Below are positions 53,798 to 63,128 of a stretch of 64,000 nt of DNA, piece after piece. The stretch's first letter is position 1; each line of letters starts with the position of its first letter. This DNA is from Sphingorhabdus sp. EL138 (GTDB taxonomy: Bacteria; Pseudomonadota; Alphaproteobacteria; Sphingomonadales; Sphingomonadaceae): NCBI RefSeq assembly GCF_945882965.1, contig NZ_CAMCWY010000002.1, positions 62,001 through 126,000 of the forward strand, given 5' to 3'. The translations under genes were made by a program, and so were the position numbers. The notes below the pieces were generated by a model. The model was given only the letters and a program-made list of their open reading frames with translations, was not told the origin of the DNA and made no database searches.

Positions 53798-54982
53798 ATG
53801 ATCAAAATTGAAACAAAACATGAAAAAGATAAATTCGGCTTTTTATTGCTGGCTATCTATGCATTTGGCGGCTTGGGTTTAGAATTGTTACGTAGACTAG
53901 ACAGCAGATTTGACAATTCGTTTTTTTCGGAAAGATTAATTGTAACAAATGATGCTTTAAATATATTATATATTCAAACTTTTGTCATGTTATTTGTTTT
54001 TCTTTTAGCCAGAAACTTATTTCTATTTCCCATAATTGCAAAATCCCGCAGCATGGTTAGCCTCAGCCCATACATAATATACTTTGGAGTACTGTGTTTA
54101 CTTTTATTATTTTCAATTTATCACTTAGAATATATTTGGCTTCAAATGCCGGATCGTTTCGAAGGCGCTTTCTACGTCAATGCGTTAATCACTATTGGAT
54201 CCTCTGCTCTGATACTTGCCTACAATGTAGAGAAATTTAGACCACTTTCAGTAATTAGCGTTCTATTATTTTTCTTTGCGTTAACATACGCGGCGGCGAC
54301 TGGCTCCAGGGCTGCGGCGCTTCCGTTCTTGGCGTTCGCGGCCTGCGCCTTTGTGAACCGCAATAAAATAGCCGCGCTGGCGCTTGCCCTGCTATCGCTC
54401 AAAGCACTGTTAACGGCGCTCGCAATCCGAGCAGAACCGAGCTTTGCTAACTTTGCGGCCAACTTTTTCACATTTGACGCGTCGGAACTTTTTAACAACT
54501 TTACTTCAATAGTCGCGCTCTCCTTTCCAGCGGGATATACTGTTCAGGTAGCTTTAGATGCCCACAGTTCACCAGATAGTTTATGGGAAAATATTTTATA
54601 TCTTTCTCCCATACCTTCCGGCTGGTTACCCGAAGCACTATTTGTAAAATCAACTTTATCCGACGCACTTGGATTTGATTCAAACGTTCTTGGCATCAAC
54701 ACTGATATATACTCCGATCCTATATATAGGGGAGGAATAGTAGGAGCTTTTACCTATCCAGTGTTTCTTTTTGGATTGTATTTCCTGTCAATGTTTTTCG
54801 CTTTTCGAATGCCACAGCGCTGGCAATATTCTGCTGCGATGATGTCAAAAACCCTTGCTGCATATGGTCTTATAGGAGGCATGGTGTTCAGCTATCGGTC
54901 TGCCACCCGATGGCAGTTGGTTTTTATTTTAATTCTAGCAATCTATATTAGATTAATTAAAGGAAGAAATTCAAATATATGA
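53798..54982 (+). CDS. polysaccharide polymerase-like membrane protein (Wzy candidate)
   Basis: 394 residues with about 11 hydrophobic segments and a periplasmic loop near residues 235-300 (PAGYTVQVALDAHSSPDSLWENILYLSPIPSGWLP). The weak sequence conservation, loop position and neighbours (Wzx before, transferases after) are what is expected of a serotype-specific Wzy; there is no decisive motif. A central stretch (about 54290-54490) is GC-richer than the rest. Its stop overlaps the next start (ATGA). Confidence 0.65.
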   Translation: MIKIETKHEKDKFGFLLLAIYAFGGLGLELLRRLDSRFDNSFFSERLIVTNDALNILYIQTFVMLFVFLLARNLFLFPIIAKSRSMVSLSPYIIYFGVLCLLLLFSIYHLEYIWLQMPDRFEGAFYVNALITIGSSALILAYNVEKFRPLSVISVLLFFFALTYAAATGSRAAALPFLAFAACAFVNRNKIAALALALLSLKALLTALAIRAEPSFANFAANFFTFDASELFNNFTSIVALSFPAGYTVQVALDAHSSPDSLWENILYLSPIPSGWLPEALFVKSTLSDALGFDSNVLGINTDIYSDPIYRGGIVGAFTYPVFLFGLYFLSMFFAFRMPQRWQYSAAMMSKTLAAYGLIGGMVFSYRSATRWQLVFILILAIYIRLIKGRNSNI

Positions 54983-56139
54983 ATACATTAATCATGCACA
55001 ACACTTTGTGGTCAAAATATAAAGCTGCAGTATTTACACAATTGGAAATTATTGCATTTGAAAGTTTTATCGATTTTAATTTCGTACACATTGCGGAAAC
55101 GGAGGATGACAGAGTTTCACTTTCTTCTGTAGATTACGAATCCCATAAATATAATTATGAGCTTTTGTGTTCAGGAACAATAGAGAGCAATTGGTGGCCG
55201 AAAAGATCGTTCAGACTCATTAAATACTTAAATTCTAAAAAATGGAATTTGGTACTAATACCAGGATATTATAGGCCTGAATATTGGATTGCGCTGGTCT
55301 ATTGCTTGATAAAAAAAATAAAAATTGGCCTTTTTTGTGACAGTACAAAATTTGATAGCCACTCATCCAGCGCAAGATTATTTTTGAAACGTATTTTTGT
55401 TTTCTTTTGTGACGGTTATTTTGCGTATGGTCGCCGAAGTTCCGATTACCTCCGCTTTTTAGGCGCTGACTCTAAAGTTATTTTTGAACGCTGCCAGGCT
55501 GCAGCTTTACCAGGCGATTACAGCGCCAAGAATATAATTCGAAGGCGGCAGAACATACGCAATTCGACATCAGTTTTTAAAGTTATTTACGTGGGTCGTT
55601 TGTCGCCTGAGAAAGATCTTCTTACGTTGCTCAAGGCTTGGGCAGTAGTTTCCGATAAATGGCCATCTGCTCAGCTTGATTTATTTGGTTCTGGTCCGCA
55701 AGATCGAGAGCTTAAACGCTCGGTTGAGAGCATGGGACTTAGTGCTCAAGTACGCTTTCTTGGTGCCAAGGAAATTGCCGACATTTATGACGCCTACATC
55801 GCCGCTGATTTGTTAGTGTTGCCAAGCATGAGAGAGCCCTGGGGGCTTGTCGTAAACGAGGCGCTGAGTTTTGGTTGCCCCGTTGTTGTTTCTGACCGAT
55901 GCGGGTGTGTTCCAGAATTAGTTCTTGATGGACAAACAGGCTTTCAGTTTCGCGGCGGCGACCCTGTTGACCTGGCGGTTAAAATTGACCGAGCGCTTGA
56001 ACGGTTCTATAAAAATGGCGAGGCTTCGCGTCATTGTACCGAGCACATGGAAAAGTTCACGTCGGTTATTGCAGCACAACAAATTTTAGACGGGTGCCAA
56101 AAATTGTTGGCTGGACCGACGCCCGCAACTAATCGTTAG
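54979..56139 (+). CDS. glycosyltransferase family 4
   Basis: 386 residues, GT-B fold. The C-terminal nucleotide-sugar domain shows FKVIYVGRLSPEKDLLTLLKAW, LDLFGSGPQDRELK, VRFLGAKEIADIYDAYIAADLLVLPSMREPWGLVVNEALSFGCPVVVSDRCG with the E-x7-E motif, and ELVLDGQTGFQF. It transfers a retaining sugar to the growing repeat unit at the inner membrane face. AGGAAG precedes the ATG, which overlaps the Wzy-candidate stop. Confidence 0.92.
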   Translation: MNTLIMHNTLWSKYKAAVFTQLEIIAFESFIDFNFVHIAETEDDRVSLSSVDYESHKYNYELLCSGTIESNWWPKRSFRLIKYLNSKKWNLVLIPGYYRPEYWIALVYCLIKKIKIGLFCDSTKFDSHSSSARLFLKRIFVFFCDGYFAYGRRSSDYLRFLGADSKVIFERCQAAALPGDYSAKNIIRRRQNIRNSTSVFKVIYVGRLSPEKDLLTLLKAWAVVSDKWPSAQLDLFGSGPQDRELKRSVESMGLSAQVRFLGAKEIADIYDAYIAADLLVLPSMREPWGLVVNEALSFGCPVVVSDRCGCVPELVLDGQTGFQFRGGDPVDLAVKIDRALERFYKNGEASRHCTEHMEKFTSVIAAQQILDGCQKLLAGPTPATNR

Positions 56140-56165
56140 TCACCCGTCACCATTAAGGGTTTTTT

Positions 56166-57293
56166 ATGCGCTTGCTGCATACAGTTGGTTCGATAGATAG
56201 CGATCATTCCGGCGTTGCTGTTTGCGTGAAAAACTTGGCGCGGTCCCAGGCGCGGCTTGGCGAGAAACCAAATATTTATACAATGACGGAACCTAATTCA
56301 ATTGAGGATCAAGGTGTCGTTACAAGACGGTTCTCTCCTGGATTTTTCAACAATAATTTGATACTTAACCTAGGTTGGTCACGCGCACTTCGCAAATCTA
56401 TAACAGCCGAACAGTTTCATGTGGTTCACACCCACGGCCTCTGGCTAGGACTAAACTCATACCAATCTAAAAGTACAAAATTTGTTATTTCTCCTCATGG
56501 AATGCTGAGCTCCGTAGCCCTTGAGTTTTCCAAATTTAAAAAAGCTGCTGCCTTGGCGTTTTACCAGAGAGGTGCGCTAAATTCTGCCCATTTGTTGATG
56601 GCAAGCGCGATGAGCGAGTATAACGACATCCGTTCATTTGGCCTAAGACAACCAGTTGCGATTATCCCACATGGTATCGATGTTGGGCCAGTGAAAAAAA
56701 TCAATACTAAAAACGATGAACTGGTAGTCATATCATTGGGAAGAATTCACCCGAAAAAGGGACTTATAAACCTAGTCAATGCGTGGGCACAACTGACAGA
56801 TCGGTATCCCAATTGGATCCTGAAAATTGTAGGTCCGGATGAGGACAACCATACTCAAGAATTGAAGGGTCTTGTTCGTAATTTAAATCTGAAAAGAGTA
56901 GAAATTCTGCCTGCAGTATACGGAACTGAAAAAGTTGCCCTGATGGAAGCGGCCAGCCTTTTTGTTTTACCATCATTCAGCGAAAATTTTGCGCTTACGG
57001 TGGCAGAGAGTTTAGCTTTAGGGGTGCCAGTGATAGCGACAAATGGCACGCCTTGGGAAGGCTTGGAGCTTGAGAATTGCGGATGGTGGATAGATGTTGG
57101 AATAAAACCGCTGGTACAGGCTCTCGATACCGCAATGGCCTTGCCGGAAACGTCAAGGCACGAGCTTGGGCAGCGAGGACGAAATTGGATGTTACGTGAC
57201 TTCACGTGGCTAAATGCTGCCAGCCAGTCTATTGAGGTTTATAATTGGCTCATCCATGGCGGTGAAGTTCCGCCGAGCATACATTTGGACTGA
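56166..57293 (+). CDS. glycosyltransferase family 4
   Basis: 375 residues, GT-B fold. HTVGSIDSDHSGVAVCVKNLARSQARLGE at the N-terminus, VVHTHGLWLGLNSY, KFVISPHGMLSSVAL, then VISLGRIHPKKGLINLVNAWAQL, KIVGPDEDNHTQEL and LFVLPSFSENFALTVAESLALGVPVIATNGTPWEGL. The HPKKG and SENFALTVAES motifs are typical of GT4 enzymes in capsule and exopolysaccharide loci. Separated by 26 bases from the previous transferase. Last gene of the AT-rich block. Confidence 0.92.
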   Translation: MRLLHTVGSIDSDHSGVAVCVKNLARSQARLGEKPNIYTMTEPNSIEDQGVVTRRFSPGFFNNNLILNLGWSRALRKSITAEQFHVVHTHGLWLGLNSYQSKSTKFVISPHGMLSSVALEFSKFKKAAALAFYQRGALNSAHLLMASAMSEYNDIRSFGLRQPVAIIPHGIDVGPVKKINTKNDELVVISLGRIHPKKGLINLVNAWAQLTDRYPNWILKIVGPDEDNHTQELKGLVRNLNLKRVEILPAVYGTEKVALMEAASLFVLPSFSENFALTVAESLALGVPVIATNGTPWEGLELENCGWWIDVGIKPLVQALDTAMALPETSRHELGQRGRNWMLRDFTWLNAASQSIEVYNWLIHGGEVPPSIHLD

Positions 57294-57806
57294 CAAGGGT
57301 CTGAGATGAATGACCTTTGGGCTAATGGTACCTGGAAGTATCCCGCTTAGATCTGCATTGTGACGATTGTTTTTAGATCTTTTACAACTTGCCTTACAAA
57401 CTATTGCCGACTGTGGCCTAGGCATTGAGAACTCTAGTTTTGACGAGTTTCGGTGCTAGAATTTTGGAAATGTCGGCACCCTATCCGGTTGATATGATCT
57501 GGCCTCCTGGGACCTAGCAATAGAAGAAAGTTGTTGCGTCGGATCTAGTTTAAATTGCCTAGATGTTGCTCGCGTTAAAGGGTGATGATACGTAGCGGTC
57601 AGTCATTGGGGTCATTTACCGTCCACGACTTTGACTACACTCCGTTTCTTTTAATGCAGCGCAACATAGCGGTTTATTGATAAACGGCGACTTTGCTTAG
57701 AATTGTGCATGAAAGCAGATGCCAGCTGTCCGGTATGTTGTACTTGGCGCGGCGGCCCGGAACGTGACATTATTTTTTTGGTTAATCCGAAAGGGAGGTG
57801 GGATCT
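57294..57806. other. 500-base intergenic region at a composition boundary
   Basis: No gene or clear remnant is seen. It separates the AT-rich block from the GC-richer sugar-modification block, and it should contain a promoter for the downstream genes. A good ribosome binding site AAGGGAGG is at its end. Confidence 0.5.
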
Positions 57807-58352
57807 GTGATTGAAATAGACGTTAACAGCAATCGTAGAGTCCCGAAATGGACGCGCCCTCAACAGGCCGGAAGGGTTTTGTGGACGTTGTTTCATCCGG
57901 TGTTCCGTTTTTCGCCTCGGCCGATGTGGGGTTTCCGGCGAAGTATATTGCGGATGTTCGGCGCTCAAGTCGGTAGCGGCGCGCATGTTTATCCAACTGT
58001 CAAAATTGCTATCCCGTGGAACATCCGTTTAGGTCAGGATTGTGCGGTAGGTGATTGTGCTATTTTGTACTCCTTGGGGTTAATTAGTATCGGACACCGC
58101 TGCACGATTTCGCAGGGTGCACATTTGTGTGCCGGAACGCACGATATCGCCGACCCCGCACGTCGATTGTTAAAGCTACCGATTTGCGTTGGGAACGACG
58201 CATGGGTGTGTGCCGATGCATTTATCGGACCGGGCGTGAATATAGGAAACGGTGCAATCGTCGGGGCCCGCGCAGTGGTAATGCGAGATGTTCAGGCATC
58301 GGTCATCATGGTCGGCAACCCCGCTCAACAGATTAGGAGTGTAACAGAGTGA
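57807..58352 (+). CDS. WcaF-like acetyltransferase (left-handed beta-helix)
   Basis: 181 residues. Hexapeptide-repeat fold: VGSGAHVYPTVKIAIPWNIRLGQDCAVGDCAILYSLGLISIGHRCTISQGAHLCAGTHD, then IGPGVNIGNGAIVGARAVVMRDV. The N-terminal MWGFRRSILRMFGAQVG and the CAGTHD motif match colanic acid WcaF-type O-acetyltransferases. GTG at 57807 was taken because AAGGGAGG lies 8 bases upstream; a GTG at 57798 lies inside that site. It overlaps the next gene (GTGA). Confidence 0.88.
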   Translation: MIEIDVNSNRRVPKWTRPQQAGRVLWTLFHPVFRFSPRPMWGFRRSILRMFGAQVGSGAHVYPTVKIAIPWNIRLGQDCAVGDCAILYSLGLISIGHRCTISQGAHLCAGTHDIADPARRLLKLPICVGNDAWVCADAFIGPGVNIGNGAIVGARAVVMRDVQASVIMVGNPAQQIRSVTE

Positions 58353-58993
58353 TAGCCCAGCATTCAATTTCGGGATATATTTATGATGCGCCTGACCAAA
58401 ATGAATCGCACGCTTATTTGTTACCCATGCTTAAGGCCGAATTGAAAAGCGTTGAATTGAAGCTGTCGGGCAAAAAGCGGGTTTTTGATCTTGGGTGTGG
58501 CAATGGAAGTATTGCAGCAATTGTTGCTGCGGAAGGATGGGGCGTGACTGGCGTGGACCCATCGGACCAGGGTATTGATCAGGGACGGCGAGCCTACTCC
58601 CATTTGCGCCTCGATCGGGGGTCGGCCTATGACGATCTGGCAGAAAAATACGGCCGTTTCCCAGTTGCGTACAGTTTAGAGGTGATAGAGCATTGTTATG
58701 CGCCACGTGATTATGCGCGCAGAATGTTCGATTTGCTCGAGCCAGGTGGAACGGCAATTATCTCTACGCCATACCATGGTTATGTTAAAAACCTTGCAAT
58801 GGCTATTACTGGTAAAATGGACTCTCATTTTACCGCGCTGTGGGATCATGGTCACATCAAGTTTTGGTCGTTCAATACCTTGCGAATCCTCCTAAAAGAT
58901 GCTGGCTTTGAGGATATCCGATTTAGGCGCGTAGGCCGCATCGCACCTTTAGCGAAATCAATGTTCGCCATAGCGCGAAAGCCGTCAGCTTAG
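58349..58993 (+). CDS. class I SAM-dependent methyltransferase
   Basis: 214 residues. Motif I RVFDLGCGNGSIAAIVAAEGWGVTGVDPSDQGI, followed by YSLEVIEHCYAPRDYARRMFDLLEPGGTAIISTPYHGY, is the UbiG/Methyltransf_11-type core. The central GYVKNLAMAITGKMDSH region recalls methyltransferases in surface polysaccharide loci. The start GTG overlaps the acetyltransferase stop, so it is translationally coupled. It probably methylates the polymer or a sugar precursor. Confidence 0.88.
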   Translation: MIAQHSISGYIYDAPDQNESHAYLLPMLKAELKSVELKLSGKKRVFDLGCGNGSIAAIVAAEGWGVTGVDPSDQGIDQGRRAYSHLRLDRGSAYDDLAEKYGRFPVAYSLEVIEHCYAPRDYARRMFDLLEPGGTAIISTPYHGYVKNLAMAITGKMDSHFTALWDHGHIKFWSFNTLRILLKDAGFEDIRFRRVGRIAPLAKSMFAIARKPSA

Positions 58994-59021
58994 TCTGCCA
59001 GAAGGCTATTTAATTCCTAAC

Positions 59022-59921
59022 ATGACCCTTACCGTGATTATCCTGACCAAGAACGAGCAGTTGCACATAGAGCGTGCGATGGCTTCGGTGGCAGGAGTCG
59101 CCGATCGCTGTGTAGTGGTGGACAGCGGTTCGACCGATGCTACGCTGACATTAGCCAAGTCGGCTGGTGCGGAAATCCTCAGCAACCCATGGACCAATCA
59201 TGCGACCCAATTTAACTGGGCGCTTGACCAGTTGGGTACAGAAACACAGTGGATATTACGCCTTGATGCCGATGAGATCGTTACAGCCAAACTGGCGGAA
59301 GAAATAAAATCGGTGCTGCCTACCTTGGGAACGGATATCACGGGTGTTTTCGTTTCCCGACACATGGCATTTTGGGGCAGACGGATAAGATGGGGTGGCC
59401 TATTTCCGCTTCGTGTCATGCGGCTTTTTCGACACGGGCAAGGCCGATGCGAAAACCGTTGGATGGACGAGCACATCATCACGTCTGGACCCGCGGCAAA
59501 TTTTGTTGGCGAGATTATCGATGATAACCACAACTCGCTTAGCTGGTGGACTGAGAAACATAACGCTTACGCGTCGCGCGAGGTCGTTGATTTGTTAAGT
59601 GTGGAATATGGTTTTGCTCAAGCTGACTCTGTGACCAATATGGGGCAGCGTAGCGAGGCGAGCGTAAAACGATGGATCAAGGAAAATGTTTACGCCCGGC
59701 TACCCTCGGGATTACGTGCATTTGCATACTTCTTTTATCGCTACATTGTGCGGCTAGGCTTTTTGGATGGGAAAGAAGGCGCGGCCTTTCATATTCTACA
59801 GGGCCTTTGGTACAGATATTTAGTGGATATGAAGCTTCATGAAGTAAAATCCTTCATGAAGAAGACGGGTGCTGGGCCGAAGGACGCAATCCGTTCTGTT
59901 TTGGGCATCGACCTGACTTGA
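59022..59921 (+). CDS. glycosyltransferase family 2 (WaaE/KdtX-like)
   Basis: 299 residues, GT-A fold. MTLTVIILTKNEQLHIERAMASVAGVADRCVVVDSGSTDATL, then WILRLDADEIV with the D-x-D motif and FWGRRIRWGGLFPLRVMRLFRHGQGRCENRWMDEHI. This is the WaaE-type beta-1,4-glucosyltransferase pattern of lipopolysaccharide and exopolysaccharide clusters. It begins 28 bases after the methyltransferase and ends 4 bases before the next GT2 gene. Confidence 0.92.
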   Translation: MTLTVIILTKNEQLHIERAMASVAGVADRCVVVDSGSTDATLTLAKSAGAEILSNPWTNHATQFNWALDQLGTETQWILRLDADEIVTAKLAEEIKSVLPTLGTDITGVFVSRHMAFWGRRIRWGGLFPLRVMRLFRHGQGRCENRWMDEHIITSGPAANFVGEIIDDNHNSLSWWTEKHNAYASREVVDLLSVEYGFAQADSVTNMGQRSEASVKRWIKENVYARLPSGLRAFAYFFYRYIVRLGFLDGKEGAAFHILQGLWYRYLVDMKLHEVKSFMKKTGAGPKDAIRSVLGIDLT

Positions 59922-59925
59922 GTTT

Positions 59926-60699
59926 GTGCGGTTAAAGCAAGTTTTTCCTGATTTGAAAATTTCTGTTGTCACTGCGGTTTATAACCGGGTTGCGACTGTG
60001 GGGCATGCCATGGCGTCTCTTCAGGCGCAGACCCACCCCCATGTCGAACATATTGTTCAAGACGGCGGCTCCACGGACGGAACACTGGCTGCTCTAACGC
60101 AGCTTGCTATCCCGTCCACCTTCGTCCGCTCTGAACCTGACAAAGGCATTTACGATGCTATAAATCTTGGCATTGCGCGCGCCACGGGCGATATCATCGG
60201 GCTCATGCACTCAGATGACTTTTACGCTGACGATCGCGCGTTGGAACGGATTGCCGAGGCATTCGCCAGTCCCGAAGTTGACGGTGTCTACGGCGACCTT
60301 CAATACGTTGCTGGAGAAAGGCCACATGGTGTCGTGCGTCATTGGCGCTCCGGCGAATATAGTCGCTCGAAATTAGAGCGAGGTTGGATGCCGCCGCATC
60401 CTACACTTTATTTACGCCGCAAAGTTTTCGATCAGTGGGGTCTTTACGATACCAATTTTCGGATAGCTGCCGATTACGATGCGATGCTGCGTTATCTGGT
60501 GAAGGGCCAGATCAAGCTTGCCTACATTCCAGAGGTCTTGGTGAAGATGCGGATCGGCGGCGAAAGCAACCGATCGCTCAGTCGAATTCTCCTTAAAAGC
60601 CGCGAGGACCTCCAGGCTATCCGCCGGAACGGCGTCGGCGGGCTGGGAACCCTTGCGTGCAAAAACCTCCGTAAGTTACCGCAGTTCTTTCAAAGGTGA
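59926..60699 (+). CDS. glycosyltransferase family 2
   Basis: 257 residues. [82 protein letters not shown] with the metal-binding motif, and [21 protein letters not shown] are characteristic of GT2 enzymes near gmd in colanic-acid-like loci (WcaE type). The start is GTG 59926, 4 bases after the previous stop. Confidence 0.92.
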   Translation: MRLKQVFPDLKISVVTAVYNRVATVGHAMASLQAQTHPHVEHIVQDGGSTDGTLAALTQLAIPSTFVRSEPDKGIYDAINLGIARATGDIIGLMHSDDFYADDRALERIAEAFASPEVDGVYGDLQYVAGERPHGVVRHWRSGEYSRSKLERGWMPPHPTLYLRRKVFDQWGLYDTNFRIAADYDAMLRYLVKGQIKLAYIPEVLVKMRIGGESNRSLSRILLKSREDLQAIRRNGVGGLGTLACKNLRKLPQFFQR

Positions 60700-60709
60700 A
60701 AAACCAACA

Positions 60710-61831
60710 ATGACCAAACGTGCATTAATTACGGGCATCACAGGGCAGGACGGAAGCTACCTTGCCGAGTTTCTTCTTGAGAAGGGCTATGAGGTTCACG
60801 GTATCAAGCGTCGGGCGTCGTCGTTCAACACGCAGCGCATTGACCACATTTACCAAGATGTCCACGCGCCGGCCCCTCAACTTAAACTCCATTACGGCGA
60901 CCTCACCGACACCTCGAACCTGACGAGGATCTTACGTGAAGTAGAACCCGACGAGATTTACAATCTAGGCGCGCAGAGCCATGTGGCGGTTAGCTTCGAG
61001 GCGCCCGAATATACTGCAGATGTTGATGCCATGGGAACGCTACGTCTCTTGGAGGCTTTACGCTTTTTAGGTTTTGAGAAAAAATCTCGTTTCTATCAGG
61101 CCTCGACCTCGGAGCTCTATGGGCTGGTTCAAGAGACACCGCAGCGCGAGACTACACCTTTTTATCCTCGCTCCCCCTATGCCGTTGCCAAGCTTTATGC
61201 ATATTGGATGACGGTAAATTACCGTGAGGCGTATGGCATCTATGCTTGCAACGGCATCCTCTTCAATCACGAGAGCCCCCGTCGCGGCGAAACCTTCGTG
61301 ACCCGCAAAATCACTCGCGGATTGGCAAACATCAGCCAGGGCCTTGAAGGCTGCCTTTACATGGGTAACATTGATGCCCTTCGAGACTGGGGCCACGCGA
61401 AGGATTATGTCCGCATGCAGTGGATGATGCTACAGCAGGACACGCCGGATGATTTTGTCATCGCAACTGGCACCCAGCACTCGGTTCGACAATTCATAAG
61501 CTGGGCTGCCGAAGACTTGGGTATCTCCATTAAGTTCGAAGGCGAGGGCGTTGATGAGATCGGCGTTGTAGAAGGCGTGTCCGGTAATATCGCGACCGGC
61601 GTCAAGGACGGTGATATCATCGTGCGCATCGACCCACGCTACTTCCGACCGGCTGAGGTAGAGACGCTGCTGGGCGATCCCACCAAAGCCCGCGATAAGC
61701 TCGGCTGGGTGCCGGAGATCACTGCGCGCGAAATGTGCGCCGAGATGGTCGCCTCCGATCTGAACGACGCGCGCCGTCACGCGCTTTTGAAGGCGAACGG
61801 CTTTGATACGCCGATCTCGCACGAGGATTGA
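60710..61831 (+). CDS. gmd: GDP-mannose 4,6-dehydratase
   Basis: 373 residues, extended SDR. The NAD(P) motif [76 protein letters not shown] and catalytic YxxxK in [16 protein letters not shown] are all present, followed by [23 protein letters not shown]. It converts GDP-mannose to GDP-4-keto-6-deoxymannose. The start at 60710 is preceded by AAAGGTGAAA. It is directly followed by fcl. Confidence 0.97.
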   Translation: MTKRALITGITGQDGSYLAEFLLEKGYEVHGIKRRASSFNTQRIDHIYQDVHAPAPQLKLHYGDLTDTSNLTRILREVEPDEIYNLGAQSHVAVSFEAPEYTADVDAMGTLRLLEALRFLGFEKKSRFYQASTSELYGLVQETPQRETTPFYPRSPYAVAKLYAYWMTVNYREAYGIYACNGILFNHESPRRGETFVTRKITRGLANISQGLEGCLYMGNIDALRDWGHAKDYVRMQWMMLQQDTPDDFVIATGTQHSVRQFISWAAEDLGISIKFEGEGVDEIGVVEGVSGNIATGVKDGDIIVRIDPRYFRPAEVETLLGDPTKARDKLGWVPEITAREMCAEMVASDLNDARRHALLKANGFDTPISHED

Positions 61832-61836
61832 GACAG

Positions 61837-62793
61837 ATGCGCGCCTATGTAGCCGGTCATCGCGGCATGGTGGGCAGTGCGATAGCGCGCAGCCTCGAAG
61901 CCGACGGGGCGGAGATCGTAACCGCCGCGCGGTCGGAATTGGATCTGGCCGACCAATCCGCAGTCAGGAGCTTTTTGGCAAAGGAACGCCCCGATACAGT
62001 AATCGTGGCGGCGGCAAAGGTCGGCGGCATCCATGCCAATAACACGCTGCCGGCCGAGTTCATTTACGAAAACCTGATGATCGAGTGCAATCTCATCGAC
62101 AGCGCCTTTCGTGCAGGGGTCGAGCGGCTACTCTTTTTAGGTTCGTCCTGCATTTATCCCCGCAATGCGCCGCAGCCGATGCCCGAGGAGGCTCTCCTTA
62201 CAGGCACCCTCGAGCCCACCAACGAGCCTTACGCCATTGCCAAGATTGCGGGCATCAAGCTGTGCGAGAGTTATAACAGGCAGTATGGGGTCGACTATCG
62301 CTCGGCGATGCCTACGAACCTGTATGGACCCGGCGACAATTTCCACGAGACTAAATCGCACGTCCTTCCGGCTCTGCTGCGGCGCTTCCATGAGGCCAAG
62401 CAAGCCGGTTCGGAAGAGGTCGTCATCTGGGGTACCGGAACCCCTAAGCGCGAGTTCCTGCACGTTGATGACATGGCAGCGGCTTGTGTATTTCTATTGA
62501 ACCTTCCTAAAGACATTTACGCAGCCAATACCCAGCCCATGCTGAGCCACATCAACGTTGGGACCGGCAGCGATGTCTCGATCGCGGATCTTGCGGGCGT
62601 CATTGCACAGGTCACGGGGTTTGAGGGGCGCATTTCGTTTGATACGACAAAACCCGATGGGACGCCGCGCAAGCTTCTGGATGTCACGCGCCTCACGAAT
62701 ATGGGCTGGACGGCGAGCATTCAGCTTGAGGAAGGCATCCGCCAGACCTATGACTGGTATCTGGCGAACCAGGGTTATCTGCGAGCAGCGTAA
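61837..62793 (+). CDS. fcl: GDP-L-fucose synthase
   Basis: 318 residues. [21 protein letters not shown] (NADP motif GxxGxxG), [59 protein letters not shown], the catalytic YAIAK, and [12 protein letters not shown] are the GDP-fucose synthetase signature. It epimerises and reduces the Gmd product to GDP-L-fucose. ATG 61837 lies 5 bases after the gmd stop; an upstream TTG at 61828 is less likely. Confidence 0.97.
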   Translation: MRAYVAGHRGMVGSAIARSLEADGAEIVTAARSELDLADQSAVRSFLAKERPDTVIVAAAKVGGIHANNTLPAEFIYENLMIECNLIDSAFRAGVERLLFLGSSCIYPRNAPQPMPEEALLTGTLEPTNEPYAIAKIAGIKLCESYNRQYGVDYRSAMPTNLYGPGDNFHETKSHVLPALLRRFHEAKQAGSEEVVIWGTGTPKREFLHVDDMAAACVFLLNLPKDIYAANTQPMLSHINVGTGSDVSIADLAGVIAQVTGFEGRISFDTTKPDGTPRKLLDVTRLTNMGWTASIQLEEGIRQTYDWYLANQGYLRAA

Positions 62794-62882
62794 GGCCGTG
62801 AGAAGCTAAATCTTGGACCCAGTTTGTGCACTGCTGCGCCCCTGGCGCAACACACCAAATGTCTAAACCGAGGAAAATATTA

Positions 62883-63116
62883 ATGGCATCCAATCCACGT
62901 GTTGTCCCAGTAATTCTGTGCGGTGGCGCAGGGACCCGTCTGTGGCCTGTTTCCAGAAAGTCTTCGCCCAAGGAATTCAAGCCGCTTTTGGGCGAGACTA
63001 GCCTGCTGCAAGATGCGGCCATGCGTGTGCGAGGCGATGGCTTTGACAGTCCACTCGTCGTCACGGCAGAGCCATTTCGCTTCATCGTCTCCGAGCAGTT
63101 ATCGCAAACTTGTTAA
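62883..63116 (+). pseudogene. manC: mannose-1-phosphate guanylyltransferase, truncated N-terminal fragment
   Basis: The frame codes for the perfect start of ManC: RVVPVILCGGAGTRLWPVSRKSSPKEFKPLLGETSLLQDAAMRV (nucleotide-binding GGAGTRLWP loop) and PLVVTAEPFRFIVSEQL, then SQTC and a stop after 77 codons, where about 470 are expected. The conserved continuation of RFIVSEQL is lost at about 63100, and AT-rich foreign sequence follows. It cannot make GDP-mannose, so the gmd substrate must come from another guanylyltransferase elsewhere, or the fragment is a recombination scar. Confidence 0.9.
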
Positions 63117-63128
63117 ATAAAATTAGGA

